Positions 11,309 to 24,151 of a DNA stretch of 64,000 nt are shown one piece after another. Under the pieces are notes generated by a model that was not told where the DNA came from, searched no databases, and worked only from the letters and a program-made list of their open reading frames with translations. The position numbers were made by a program, and so were the translations under genes. Source of the stretch: Pyrocephalus nanus (taxonomy: Eukaryota > Chordata > Aves > Passeriformes > Tyrannidae); the NCBI GenBank assembly GCA_038380795.1, contig CM076271.1:18615001-18679000 (forward strand), in the 5' to 3' direction. Positions within the stretch are counted from its first letter, which is position 1. Each line of letters opens with the position of its first letter.

Positions 11309-12994
11309 TTTCTGCACAAATTATGTTTGAGTCATTTTTTAAAAGTATATTTTATATATAGCTGAGGGAAGGTGGGGGAGGAGAATTGCCTATAAAGTTT
11401 CTAGCAAGCTGCTGCGTAAATCACAACAGTTCACTGTTATCACCGGTGAGAAGCATTCATTCACGAAAGATTATTTTATTTATTTTATATTTTATGGGGA
11501 GATACTTGTATGTGGTGAGATAGAATAATTGGTAGAGAAAAATAGCAGATTATTTTAGGTGCAGGTGACAGGATGACAGATGATACAGAGAAAGTTGGGC
11601 AATATTAATGCAGAAGTAGGAAAAGGAATAGGAAAAGTTGAAGGGAGAGTGTGGAGGACGAAGAACAGACACGTGGGCCAGGTCAAGAGCATGGCAGCTT
11701 TTGCTGTAGTGACAGACATTTTTTAATGTGTTGAATAGTCAGTCACTGCTGAAATCAAAGAAGAGGTGATAGAGCCATAGGAGGAGAATGTGACTAGTTT
11801 GTCAGCTCAGGGGTTTTGATTAATTCTCTTTTTATCTACTTCTCTCCTTTCACTCTAGTTGCAAAGTCAGTAGAAAGGAATTTGATTCTAAAGCAAAAGA
11901 ATTTTGTTATATGAAAAAAGGTGGATCAACAAATTATAGTAATGGTCTAATAACTCTATTTTAACTGGAAATATTTTAATATGATCTCAATATCCTTTGG
12001 GACAGTAGCTTTGATGGTTAAATGCCTATGTTTTTATCTTGCCCTCTCCTAACAAACCCGGGCTCACTGAGGGAATATGAACACAGGGAACACTCTCTCT
12101 GTCTTGTTTAGTTTGTGATGAGTTTAACCAACTTGTTTGTCTCAATACACAATGAGAGTGAGCTGTTAAAGAGGGCAAAGCCCCTGCATTAGCTTTCCTC
12201 TCTTTCCCATTTTCTCAAGCCTCGGGTTTGAATAGAAATGTGTAAATAATTGGTCAGTGAAAAGGAGGAGGCACTCACTGACAATCATGTGGAAGCTGCC
12301 TTTCAAGGTCAGATCTGGAGAGCAACCAGAGAGATCTGTGAAGTTTGATATCTATCTCTTCCAATATTGCTCTCTCTCCCCTTTTTTCCTGATGTAGGAA
12401 GATGGAAATCCTGGTTTTAAATATAAATATATATATGTGTTTATATCTCGGTGTATCTGTGCAACACAGAGGTTGTGTACGTGCACACTGGAGACAGCAG
12501 TGAAGGCAAGGATCAATTTGATAGACTGTGACAAAACACATATAAAACACTCCTTGTGCTTGTAAATGATAATTGTTCCTTTTTTTTTTTTATCTATCCT
12601 GAATAAATTGCAGAGACACAAAGTGTCATTAAATGCTCCTCTTTTACAACTTGCCATTTTACCATGTCCAGATTTCAATATTAACACCGTGTTCCTTTGT
12701 GAATTGAGATTTTATTCATTACATTCCTTTTTAGACTAATAGTTGTTATTATTATGCTGCTCATACTTTAGCTTCAGAGCTAATTATAGTCTTTGGCCAT
12801 CTCCTTCTGGAATATGGATACTGATATATATTAATAACATGTACCTTGCTCTCCAGCCAGCACTTATTTCACAGGGATGCTGTGATTTTGTCCTCTTACA
12901 CTGACTAAAATGCCCCAATTTTGGTTTTTGCATTATCATTTTGCCAGGCTGAAAAGCATCATCTAGTAGAAATCTCTGCAAAGAGAGATCACAG

Positions 12995-13023
12995 CCCCTC
13001 CCTCCCTCCCTCCCTCCCCCCTC
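12995..13023. repeat. (CCCT)n microsatellite
   Basis: Five to six copies of CCCT/CCTC, ending in a short C run and then CTC. The plus strand is pyrimidine-only for the whole tract. Confidence 0.9.
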
Positions 13024-14840
13024 TTTGGAAATCCCTTAATACAACCATGTACTGTCAACTCACACATAATGAAAATGTCAATAGTGCTCAGATTGGAGCA
13101 GTTTAAGGTACTGGAACAGATGTAGCTCAACACAACATAAATCTATTGAGCAGAGGAAGGGGGAGATGGCTTGGTCACACAGTCATTAAAAAAATAACAA
13201 TAAACCCCACCCTGAAACCTAAATTAACCATGCAAATCCTGCTAGCCCCATTCCAAATAATGCAGTGAGAAACTGGCCCAGCAGAGACACATTTAGGGTC
13301 TGGAAGGATCCATGGGGATCAAATGGAATGAGATTTCAGTGCCTGCTCCCTGCAGATGGGATGGCACAGTTCTAGTAGAGCAGCTATGAAATGCTTAGAT
13401 GGAATTATTCACTCTGTGGGTACCACTTTTCTGGCTGTGCATCCTTGAACCACGAGCAGGAAAAGCTGAGCTTGGCCTTTCCTTTGGGCCACTCATCTTT
13501 TTTGGATGAGCTTTTTCAAATTGAGGTGGTTCCCAAACAAGTGGCAAGGCTAACATGGTAATCTGCTTGGGAAATTTAATATCCTTTAAAGAACACTTCG
13601 AATTTTTCTTTTTCTTTTTTTCCTCTCAGGTCTTTATAGAGCAGTGTGAGTAATACACAGTTGGTTAACACCTGCAAAATAGTCACAAAATTACCTGAAA
13701 ACTACTGTTTAATAATCAGCTCCCATTATAGTGAGTGACCAAAAGGTCACACACATCCCAGCATTTCTGGGCAGGGTACTATTTACACAATTTTTGCAAT
13801 TTAGGAATTTCAGGGAGTTCAGGGAAGACTCAGAGAATGGTGAAGTGGTAGGAAAATTTGTCTGTCAGTGGGAGACTGCAGGTGCACAGAGAATATGAAC
13901 AATTCACCAAATCAGCCTCTACTTTTCCCTATGAGAACCCAAATCTAGATAATCAGCTACTTCAAAAGTTGCTGTAAGATGCTTTTAGGGACAAAAAAAA
14001 AGAGACACAGTCTTAGCAGGCAATTAACCATTTCAACAACTGAGTGGGGTTTGTGGGTTTTCTCTCAACTGCAATTTTCTTACAGAAAATTATTCCACCT
14101 CCTGGAAAATCTGCTCTAGCTCAAGCAAAGATTCATTCAAAAAGCTTCCAGGAGCAGTGAGGGAAAATGAATGACTAGTGCAGGCATCATCAAGGTTCCT
14201 AAACCACTTGTGGTCCTATAGAATTTAGCAGTGCTCCTGAATATAGTTCAGATCTTTCTGGAAAGGCATCCTTCAAATTCAATAGGACCTGAATGATGCT
14301 GTGGGAGAGGCACTGCTTGTACATGTCTTTACAGCAGGTGTGTTTTTTACTTGACAGAACAGAGCTGTGATCAGCAAGGATCTCCTAAAACAGATGTATC
14401 TCAGTCTCACATCTTGGCATGTCCTTAAAATGAAAAGGGAAGAGCAATCCCATTTTTCCATACAGTCATCATTCCCTCTCTTGCCTCGTCTGTGCATATA
14501 CAATGAAATCATGATTTTCCTCAACACTTCCTCTCTGAAATGCCTGAAATCTATAAACTGTATTTACCTTCTCAATGACTTATTCCATGTTGCATATTAC
14601 ATTTATATATCACTGAAATTGCTTTTAATTCAAAATCCTGATAATTCTATAGAAGAGCTGACGACTTTGTTTTCCTGTGTGTGGTGTTGTTATTCTGCAA
14701 GAATGCCTGGGAAGGACATGGGCAATATCTCAATTAACATGAGGTAATCTTAATAATGAGTGAGAAAGAACTCAGTCTGTTGCTCAAAAGATAACAATTA
14801 AAAGGGAAATAATGCCATAAGGGAATGTGGCAACACTTGA

Positions 14841-14852
14841 GGGGGGGGGGGG
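14841..14852. repeat. Poly-G homopolymer (12 bases)
   Basis: An uninterrupted run of 12 G following ACTTGA and followed by TTCC. Confidence 0.9.
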
Positions 14853-17800
14853 TTCCTTGCTCTCCAGAAATTCTCATCTCTTTGAAGAGTATTTACAGGA
14901 CTTCTGGATAGCAGGAAGATTAAATGCCTTTGCCACCCAATATTTCAGCCCTGTGGATGGTGTGTGCTCCTCGTGAGCGACGTGGTTGTAAATTAGTCTT
15001 TGCCAGATTCTTTGTCTTGGGCCCCAAATTGCTGTAAAACCCATTAAGATATAATATGCACATAAAAGGGACAGAGGAGTTGCAGAATCATTGTGATAAG
15101 GGATTATGTGTTCCTTGATTGTTATCCATTAAACAAGAGGAATTTCATCATCCCACTTGAATCTTGCTTTGGATACTCGTGTTTGAATCCGTAATGAAGA
15201 TTAAAGCGCTGTAGCTGCAATCTGCCACTGGAATTCCTCCTCTCTTATCATATAGTTCATTAAATACCAGTTATTTCTTTGTGTTTGTGTAAAAAAAACA
15301 AGGTAGCTGAGGTGTCTGCCCTGATATTTTAAATCACACCAGGCAGCTGTTGGGGAAGGGGGTCCCCACCCTGACTGTGCCCCTGACCCCCAGGCACCGT
15401 CCTTGCCCCTGCCATCAGCCCCCCAGTGACACACACTGCAGCCTAACCAGGACACAGCTTATTTATTAGCAGAGCAAAATGATGTATTTACCTTGGGATT
15501 CAAGGCTCCAGCCTGGCAGACATCATGTGGCTGCTTCTGTATTGCAAGCCCTTGGTTGCAGGCTGGTGAGAGTTGGAATTACTGAGAAATTACTGGGATT
15601 TAGGTATTCTCCCAGCAGCTGAGTCAGACATCACTGCTAACCCTGGGTGTGTGCACCATAAAGGTGTAATCCAGCAACAGTCTGACCTTAGCACATGCAC
15701 CCATTATTATATTACAGTGTGGTTTGTTTACTATTTATACCGTTTTTTTCTTTTTATTTTTCTACTTTGTATGGATTGCAATAATACAAAAAAATTAGGA
15801 ACAGCTTTCACAACTATTTCCCAGTCTAATTTCTGTGGATATTGGCATTCTTCCCTGAAAATCTATGCTTAATAACTCCAATTATGTTATGTTCTGAGTT
15901 TTAGTTCAGAGTTAAAAACCTCAATGAATCTAAGAGAAAATGAGAATTTTAGCTGCCTAGGAACCATCAGCCTCAGTTTTCCTTCAGTTGGTTCATTTTT
16001 ACTTGAAGATCTGCAGTTTCTGTCCTTAAAATATTGGCAATGTGTTTGTTTAGCTCTGAGGAATGGCTCAGGGAATTTTATTTCATGTCACCACTTGCTG
16101 AATGTCTCACCAGATGATTCTGAGTTGTCTCCACGTTGGCTGAGCTCCCTCAGATGGGGATGGCCAGGGCTTTGGTTGGGCTGAAGTGCAGATGCCAACT
16201 TTAGCATCCTGGCTCTGCTGTGAGGCGTGTGAATGAGATGAAATCTGCCTCTTCCTTTCTCCATGATTCACTTTTCTATGATAAATGGTAAGAAAATGTT
16301 ATGAAGAGAATGTAGATTGAGCCACTTTCCTGTCTTTTCAGGTAGAAAGCAGATAATACCTCAGGGCTTTATTGTTATTCTGTTTTTCTAAAAGCAGAAT
16401 ACAAGGGAACATCTGCATCTGCTGCAACCCTCCTCCTCTGCAGCTCAGTTTCTTTGGGGAGACAACAAGAGTGTGGGGGTTGGTTTTAATATTAATTTAG
16501 AATCCCAATGTGGTTTCTATTCAAACAGAAAATTGCTCCCTATGCTGAATGATGCTGATGCAGGGCTCAGAAAACAGGCTGGTGCCTTGTTTAGGCTGGG
16601 AATTGGAAAAATTCTGAGCTGTGATGACTGTGTAGATTTTCTGATTCTTTCTGTCACGTAAGTGCCTTAGAAGATGGGATGTCGGAGTGATTTCATGCTG
16701 TGTAATATCGTGTCATTGGCAAGGTTTCTTTGGTAATAGAATTTGGATTTTTCAGAGTACAGAGGCTGCTAAATCAGCCACGGCCAGGGTTTAGGGCTTG
16801 TAATTGTGACACTTCAATGAGCAGCTGAAAAACTGATGTTCAAGGTAGTGCTGCTGCTTGGGAGTGTCTCTCAGGTTACAAAGGAGTAGGACTGAATGAC
16901 TAACAGAGGAAAATAAAATCTGGTTACTTTGTATTTAAACCTACTCCATCTATAAGCAGCAGGACAAGATATTTCACTCCACCTGAACAATCAGGAGGAA
17001 AAAATGGTGGATGCTCTTTATTCTGTTTTGCCACCTATTAAAAATCCTCTTTTAATACAAATGTAACCTTCTTTGACTAATCTTTTGTAGGCTTTTTACA
17101 GAAGTATATTTTAAGTCAGTATTTGGGTACTTCACGTTAAGTCCCATTTCAGGGCAAAATATATTTCACTTCAACTGAACTTTCAAAAATGTTGGGGATC
17201 TGTTGATCATGGATTCAGAGATTAGATTTTTTTCTGAGGGTTTTTCTCTCCAGTGAGGTTAGACACCTCATGTGATTAGGCATCCTGAACGTGGCTCCAG
17301 TTAGAAAATTTGACCAAAAAAATGTTTGTTTCTACCACGTGAGCAGATATGGGGTTTAGTCACCTTCTCTTACAGAAAGAGCTCCAGGCTGAGTGGGACA
17401 GGGTTGGGAGTGTTATAGAGGTGAAAGAGTGGTGGGATATCCCTGGACAGTACTGATGGTAGGTCCATGGTGTTCTTTAGCCCCACTGTGTGTGGCAGAA
17501 GTGGCCCTTCCTGTACCTGCTGTTTATGTACCTGAAGCTTCTAAACTTGGGATTGTATACACTTGGATTTAGGTCTTGCATGCTTGTTCTTGGGATAAAT
17601 ATTTGTTATGGATCCCCACGGCCTCAGCCTTCTGTTTTATGCATACAGAAGCTCTGTGTCTCATTAGCCAACTGGGCTGGATTAGCATTGTTGTGCTGGT
17701 GCTGTTCAGCTCCACATCACCTGTGTGAGCTCCTGTTGCTCCCTTGCTCAGCCCAGGCTGCCCAGTGCTCCCACTCCTGCTCCCATTCCATGCAGCTCTG

Positions 17801-20736
17801 AGCTCAGCCAGGGCTACACAAGGGATTTGTGCTGCCAGTGTAACCCATTTTCATCTCCCTGCACTGAATCCGCAGCAGGAATCCCCACAGAGAGCAGAGC
17901 AGGAGATTGCCATGCCCAGGGATTTTATTTTCATGGGATGTTGCTCAGGTTGAACCTGAAGCAGGTCTGTGGCTCTTTCTAGTGATGCATGGCTTTCCCC
18001 TGAAGGCTGTTTCCCTTTCAATTTTTTATCAGGCCCTGCAGATGGTCGTCTGGGCTTTCAAGGGGGTGGTCCAGGTGTTCTCCTGAATTCATGCAGAGCA
18101 TCCACACTGAGCTGGTTATTGCCCTGCACAGCAACTATGTGTGACTGCACTTGTTTTTACACTCTGCAAATGAACCCACTGACATTACTTGGACTGGTTG
18201 TTTAAGTTGGAATCCTTCATGAATCCTTGAACTGGTGCTTAAATATTTATGTCAAGGGCTGCAATAGAGGTTTTCCAGCACACAAAACAACGCTCATGGG
18301 ATGATGGCCCACAACCTCTGCCTCCCTGTGAGCAGATAAGTGAACGAGGGAGGTAAAAAACTGAGATACAGAATAATTCTTCTGACTTTGTAAAAAATAT
18401 GTTGACCATGGCAATAGTAGGATAGTCTTCTCACACAGGACTCTCGTGGAAATGGGACAGATCCTGGGCAGTTTTCCCTTGAGGAGGTCTGAGAACAGAT
18501 AAGAGCAGAGCGAGGGCAGGTTTGGGTGATGAAGAAAAAACCACTAAAACACTTGAGTCTCCTCTTTCCTCTAAGACTGCCTGTCCTCTTCCATAACAAT
18601 TTCTGAAGGGCTCCCTTGGCTCAGGAGATGAACTTCGTGTTCTGTCTTCGAGCTTTTCCAGCCCTTTGCTGGGAAGGGAGGGGGGATGAGAACTGAGGGG
18701 AGACTGTGGTTCATTTGAGGTGCCCTCAATGGGCACTTACAATTAACAACTGAATGCATCAGTTGCTTTAAATAGCCTGACTGTGGTCATTCATGGGGAT
18801 AACAAAAGGCGGCGGCCTGATTAACATTTGGGGGAGTTGGAATGTCGAACTGCTTTCAGGTTTCTAAGGCTGAGTTGGGGAGTCTTTCTCTCTCCCACAT
18901 ATGTGTTTGCACCTTGGGTTTGGCTCTTTAGGGGGAGTGACACCAGATTTGGCCCGGTCTGCTCAGCCCAGTGAGCTTTTTGACTGCTTTAAGTGCTTTT
19001 ATTTGTCGTTGAATTATCAAAGTGAAGCGAGCAGGAAGCAGCAGCAGGGAGCTGGAGCTGGGGACTCGCTGGTGTCCCTTCCTGGGATAGCAGCAGTGGG
19101 AAGGAACTGGCCCATATTCCAGCTGCTGGGGCACATCACTGAGCAAGGTACAGTGAGCAGAAATCTCCATTTTAAACGGCTTCACACAAGACAGAAAGGT
19201 TTAATTTAGTGGAAGGATGTGGATAACGAACTTGCCCTATTCACTGGCGTTGCGATCTGTGGATTAGATGGATTTCACGTGTGACTAAATATTCATGTAT
19301 GAATGCTAATGGCCTGAAAGCAGAGTCCTGCCCAACGTGGAACTACATCTGAGCCCTCCTTGCAAATTTGAATTAAGTAGGAAATGCAGGCATGCACTTG
19401 GGGCATGTGCTTGTTAACAAATCAAACTTTTAAAAAATTAAATAAATATTAAAAAGGAGGTTTTTTATGAGAAAGCCCCTTTAACAAGGTCTGTGAAGAA
19501 TTTTGAGGGTTGTGTTGTTACATTTCCTGCAGAGAAAATGTCCATGAACTGAAGCAATTTTTGAGCATCACCATTTATTTCAAATGAATGGATTAAAAAA
19601 GCTTTAGGAAAGCAGAAGGTGTGGGTTTAAATGCAGAATGTCAGAATTGCTGCTGTGAAATCTATAATTCAATCTTGGTTTATCATCCTAAGCAAAAGAT
19701 GGATTTCTAGTAATGGGTTGTCAGTTTTAAGCTGTGCTGTAGCTTTTTGTAATAAGCACAAGTAGATTCCTGTCAACTCGACATGTAATATTTTTCCACA
19801 TAAATATATTTCCTTGTATTATTCAGTCCTAGTCCCTGCATTTTTCAACAGACCACACTTTTTTTTTGGATATTTGCTGCTCACACCATCCAACATGGAA
19901 GGTGATGCACTGAAAATAAAACGCTTTGGCAATTAAAATTATCCAGTTTCAGTTGAAATCGTCCTTATTTATGCAAGGCAGAAGCTTAACATAATTTATT
20001 CAGTGGTTTCTCTTTCTTTTGTACCTGAAGACAGGCCTTGCAAGTCAGAGGTTATAACCCTGGTAAAAGAAGCCAGTAATTACACCTGCCAGCATCTCCC
20101 TGCGGCCACTGGCACAATCACCCACCAAGGATAATTGACAACTAGTTAATAGGATAAGCTTTTGTTTCTTTGGGTTGTTTTCATGTGTTTTCTCCCTACT
20201 TAACAAGGAAAAGTCCATTAACTGGTGAGGTTCCACCAGGCACAGTGCTCATGGAGAGTTCTTTGAGCAACCTGAAAGGTGACAAACGTCTTTAAGGGGC
20301 CAGGACAGAGGAAGAAATAGATGTCTTTCATCTCATCTTTGACGTCTAAATTCCCAAATCGCTGGCTGCTGAGGCCCAGCACGTGCCTGGAGCTGCCCCC
20401 AAAGGAGCAGCAGCCATATGGCCTCCACCTGAGCCATGGGCTGGGGTGGGCAACAGGTTCTCTCTGGGGGCAGCTCAACAAGCCACAGCTCCAGCATTTT
20501 CATTCAAAGCAGGTGTAGGTGTAGGTGCAATGGCACCATGGTGGGCAGGGTGAGACCCCCCACCACTGGGCTCCATATCCTGGGAGCTGAGGGGTGAAAG
20601 GGAGCATCCATCACCCTTTTTTTCCTCCCCCCAGCAGTGATCTGTTCACAGCTTGGTCAGAACAAACAGCTCTTACTCCTCGTGGTTGTCACGGCAAAGG
20701 TTGCAAGTCCCAAGGCCAGAAAAAGGGAGGAAGTTG

Positions 20737-20751
20737 GAGAGAGAGAGAGAG
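20737..20751. repeat. (GA)n microsatellite
   Basis: Seven copies of GA inside a longer purine-rich segment (about 20715-20755). Confidence 0.85.
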
Positions 20752-23339
20752 GGACTAAATCACACCTCAAGGCACCCACTGGGATGTGAGGAGTCAGGAT
20801 ATCCAGCTCCAGATCGCTTACCAGGGTTGTGGTTCACATCCCATCTCTGCCTGGTGATGCTGCTCCCATGTGTGTCAGCTCCTCATCAGACAGCAGGGGA
20901 AAGGGAATGAGGATGTTCCACTTCCAGAGGCCAGATCCATAGCACCTTACCTGCATTTCAACCCCTGGAGGTGGAATTGAACTCAAAATTGCACTGGTCA
21001 GAGAGCAGTATGAGTGTAGTCCGTGCTCAGTGTTTGCTGATGGCCAACTCTAAAGCCACCCCCTGATCAGCCTCTGGATATCTTTTATGGGTTTTGCCAA
21101 ATATCTGATTTCCTTCATGCATTTTTCCCTTCTAGAGTTACCTCTGGCAGCTGACAATGCTCTGGGCCCATCAACATCCTTCATCTACCCCCAGCTGCAT
21201 TCACTGGAGTGCAGTGGTGCTCCCTGGATCTACTCCATGGCTCTCCAAAGTGGCACATTCCTCCTGTGCCTGTTCCCTGGGAATTACAGCTTTGTTCCAC
21301 TCTAATCTTTCCTGCACAGGTAGGTGTCTGCATCTCAAGGTTTAAATATCTGAAGGGATGTTATGAACACGTATTATCTGTGTTTAAAATATGCAAAACC
21401 ATTAAGTCGAATTACTCACTGGTTTCCTGCTGAATTTAGTTCTCAGACCAAATCCTGTTACCTTTGAAAGAGCACAAAAATTGGGTTCTAAACAGCTCCT
21501 GTTAGGAAAAAAAAAATCCAAACTATGAATAAGGATGTTTTAAACTCTTCAAACCATCTGCATGCTGCCAGCTTACCTATTGTGCCTTTAATTTAAAAGG
21601 AACGCTAAAATGAGTGCAAACACTGAAAATTATGGCTCTCTGTGGAATACTAATCCGTAATATTTGCATATTTCTGACATTTTAAAATTCCCCAGACTCT
21701 CATTCCTCCATGCTCCCATTAGGGCAGTTGTGAGGGCGTTTTGTAGTTACGAGTAAGGAAGGAAAGCCAAGGGGATCTCATCAGGGCTGCTCTGTGGGAC
21801 TTGGAGAACCTCCTGTAATTTTGGGATTTGTCAGATTAAAGACAATGCTCCATTCCTTGACATAAAGGGAGGATGTAAGAACCATTATTCTACCAGGGAC
21901 AACAGTATTTTCTTTAACCCTTCTCTTTCTATGTCCCGATTCACATCACCAGTGAAAAGGACATTTATTCTACAGCCAATTCCTAAAACCAAAAACAAAC
22001 GTGATTCTTTCAGATTTGGATATCACAACTTGTTGTCAATATTTTCCCACTGGAATTGAATTAAAACCAGGTTATTTTTTTTTCTTATGCTACCAGTGAC
22101 ACACAAATGAGAACCAAGTGCATCCCTCTGTTCTTGAGAGGGCAATAGGCAGAGGAATCAAAGGGAGAACACCTTCATGCCTCTCTTAGGTGACTCATGT
22201 GATTTGGATTTGGGAAGAAGAAAAGTCAGGATCAGGCTGCTTATAAAATGCCTGGATAATTTTGCCTGGAGACCGCAGGGTGAGAATTTTCAGAACAACT
22301 TGGGACTTGTATTTGGATTTTCCACGGTTTCCTCTGCCTCAGGTGACTCTTGGCTACAGAAATCAGGGGTTTTCTAAGAGTTTGGTGTGGACAGAGCCTT
22401 CCTAAAAACTGAGGCCTCAAAACCAACCTCCTGAAATACCTTTAGTCACATGCCCAAAAAAATCTTTTTGGATTGGGAATATCAGCCTCCCATATCCTAT
22501 CTGTGGTGTATAGGGAGGCCAGGACCTTGGTTGCTTGGTCTCACTCTAAGGTGTGGGGACATAAATGTGCACAGCTGCTTTCCTGAGGAATCCAGGATGA
22601 ATCCTGAGCTGCATTTCCATAATATGAAACTAAAACTGGTCCTGGGACTGATGGGAAATGTGTTCTTTGCAAGAACCAATTATGAGAACAATGAAGTGGT
22701 AGCAAATCATGTTTGGTTCTTAGCTTGGCTGAACTGAATTGTCTTGCTTAAACCCAGCTTCCAAGTTGAAATAAAAATTTTTATACCAGCCCTCACTTTG
22801 AATTAAGGTAAATATTGACAAAAAACAGGGGCAAAACCTGCTCACTGTTTGGGAACTCATTCCAAACACTAAGTCCACTCTGCTGCAAATATTCCTCATT
22901 TCACCCATTTCTTTCCACCGTAGGAAAACCAAGGACTAAAATTCTGCTGTCTGGGAAGACTTTTTATGAGGCCTTGTCTCCATCATCCTCTCCACTAGTT
23001 CAGAAGGATGTGACTGGAAGCAATTAACATTTTGATGCACTTCACCACGCAATTGCCAGCCTTTATTTTCTTCCCATTAAAATCACTGGCTCAGTTTACA
23101 GCTGGCTTGTTTTTTTAATCTGGTCTTTTCTATTCCTATCCTAATGGAATCCATTCAATTAACACTGTGTTGGATGGAGGGGAATATCAATCACCAAGAA
23201 ATGCCTATTTTCCTTGCCCAGACAGGGAAGGGGGTTGATTTTTTGCTCTGTCAGGGACAAAAAATTTCAAAATTTGATGTTATCAGGACTTAATTTTGTG
23301 AGCCATCCAGGTAATTATTGGGCTCTGGACACTGGAGTT

Positions 23340-23512
23340 CAAAAGAGATTTGGCTTTGGGTTTGTATTTGGCTGTTTGGGTTTGTGTTGGGTTTTTTGGG
23401 AGAAGTGGAGAGGAGGAGAGTTTAAGGGGTTTTTGTTTGTTTGTTTGGTGTTCTTTTGTTTCTTTTTGATTTTTGGTGGAGTTTTTTTGCTTGTTTGTTT
23501 AGATGAATCAAC
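23340..23512. repeat. T/G-rich low-complexity tract
   Basis: The plus strand is made almost only of T and G, with repeated TTTG and GGTTTGGG-like words and (TTTG)n runs near 23430-23442 and 23488-23502. The 119-codon and 127-codon frames that cross it owe their length to the skewed composition and are not genes. Confidence 0.85.
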
Positions 23513-24090
23513 CCTGTACGTCAACAGAAGCCTAGAGAAAAATGTGTTTGAATTCTGCAGTTCTTTATTATGAGTAGATGAATAGCATGAAAGAATGGCA
23601 CAGAAACCAGTGAACCTGAGGTGGACTTGAACTTTCTGGACTTCTTTTGTTATGGATTTCCTTTCATTCCCATGGAAGGCATCTTCCTGTTGGTGTGTGC
23701 TCCTGCAAGTCACAATAACCACCCTGAATAGGCCCTGTCACAGCACTTGGAGGGGAATCAGACCTTTGTTAACACTGAAAGCAAAATATTCATAGAATTT
23801 TACAAGGACAAGGAATATTCCTTCCCAAGAGAGAAGGAAATTAAGGAGGGGAGTGCCAGTCCTGGGATATTCCTGTCACTAGGGCACAATTATTTAGGAG
23901 TTCACTGAGCATCCCTCACCACTGCCACCCAACAGGTCTTCTCTGGTTGTCCCCACATCCTGTTTTTTTCCTTCCCAATCAGTTCAGAAAAGATGAATAT
24001 AACAGAAAATGTCCTCTTTTTATGTTTAGTAGTTCACTTTTGCAGAGAAAGCAGATCTGGGAGATCAGATATTCTGGTATGTATTCAGTC

Positions 24091-24151
24091 AGAACTCAGA
24101 CTTGATGATCTTGGAGGTCTTTTCCAACCTTAATGATCCCATGATTCTATG
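24091..24151 (+). repeat. CR1 LINE 3' tail (short)
   Basis: About 60 bases of the CR1 end: 'CTTGATGATCTTGGAGGTCT', then 'TTCCAACCTTAATGATC' and an ATGATTCTATG end. This is the subfamily with TTTTCCAACCTTA in place of CCCTTCCAACCCAAA, the same type as at 2151-2298 and 33542-33766. Confidence 0.92.

Larger units (their letters stand above)
11309..24090. other. Long non-coding stretch, almost repeat-free
   Basis: About 12.8 kb without a recognised gene, CR1 copy or other large repeat. Small features are a T run at 12580-12591, a (CCCT)n tract at 12995-13023, a 12-G run at 14841-14852, a (GA)n tract at 20737-20751 and a T/G-rich tract at 23340-23512. The block at about 14980-15250 looks like unique, possibly conserved sequence. 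None of the open frames, for example 14367-14747 (126 codons) or 23339-23722 (minus), shows a recognisable domain. The latter is partly the T/G-rich tract. Confidence 0.55.
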
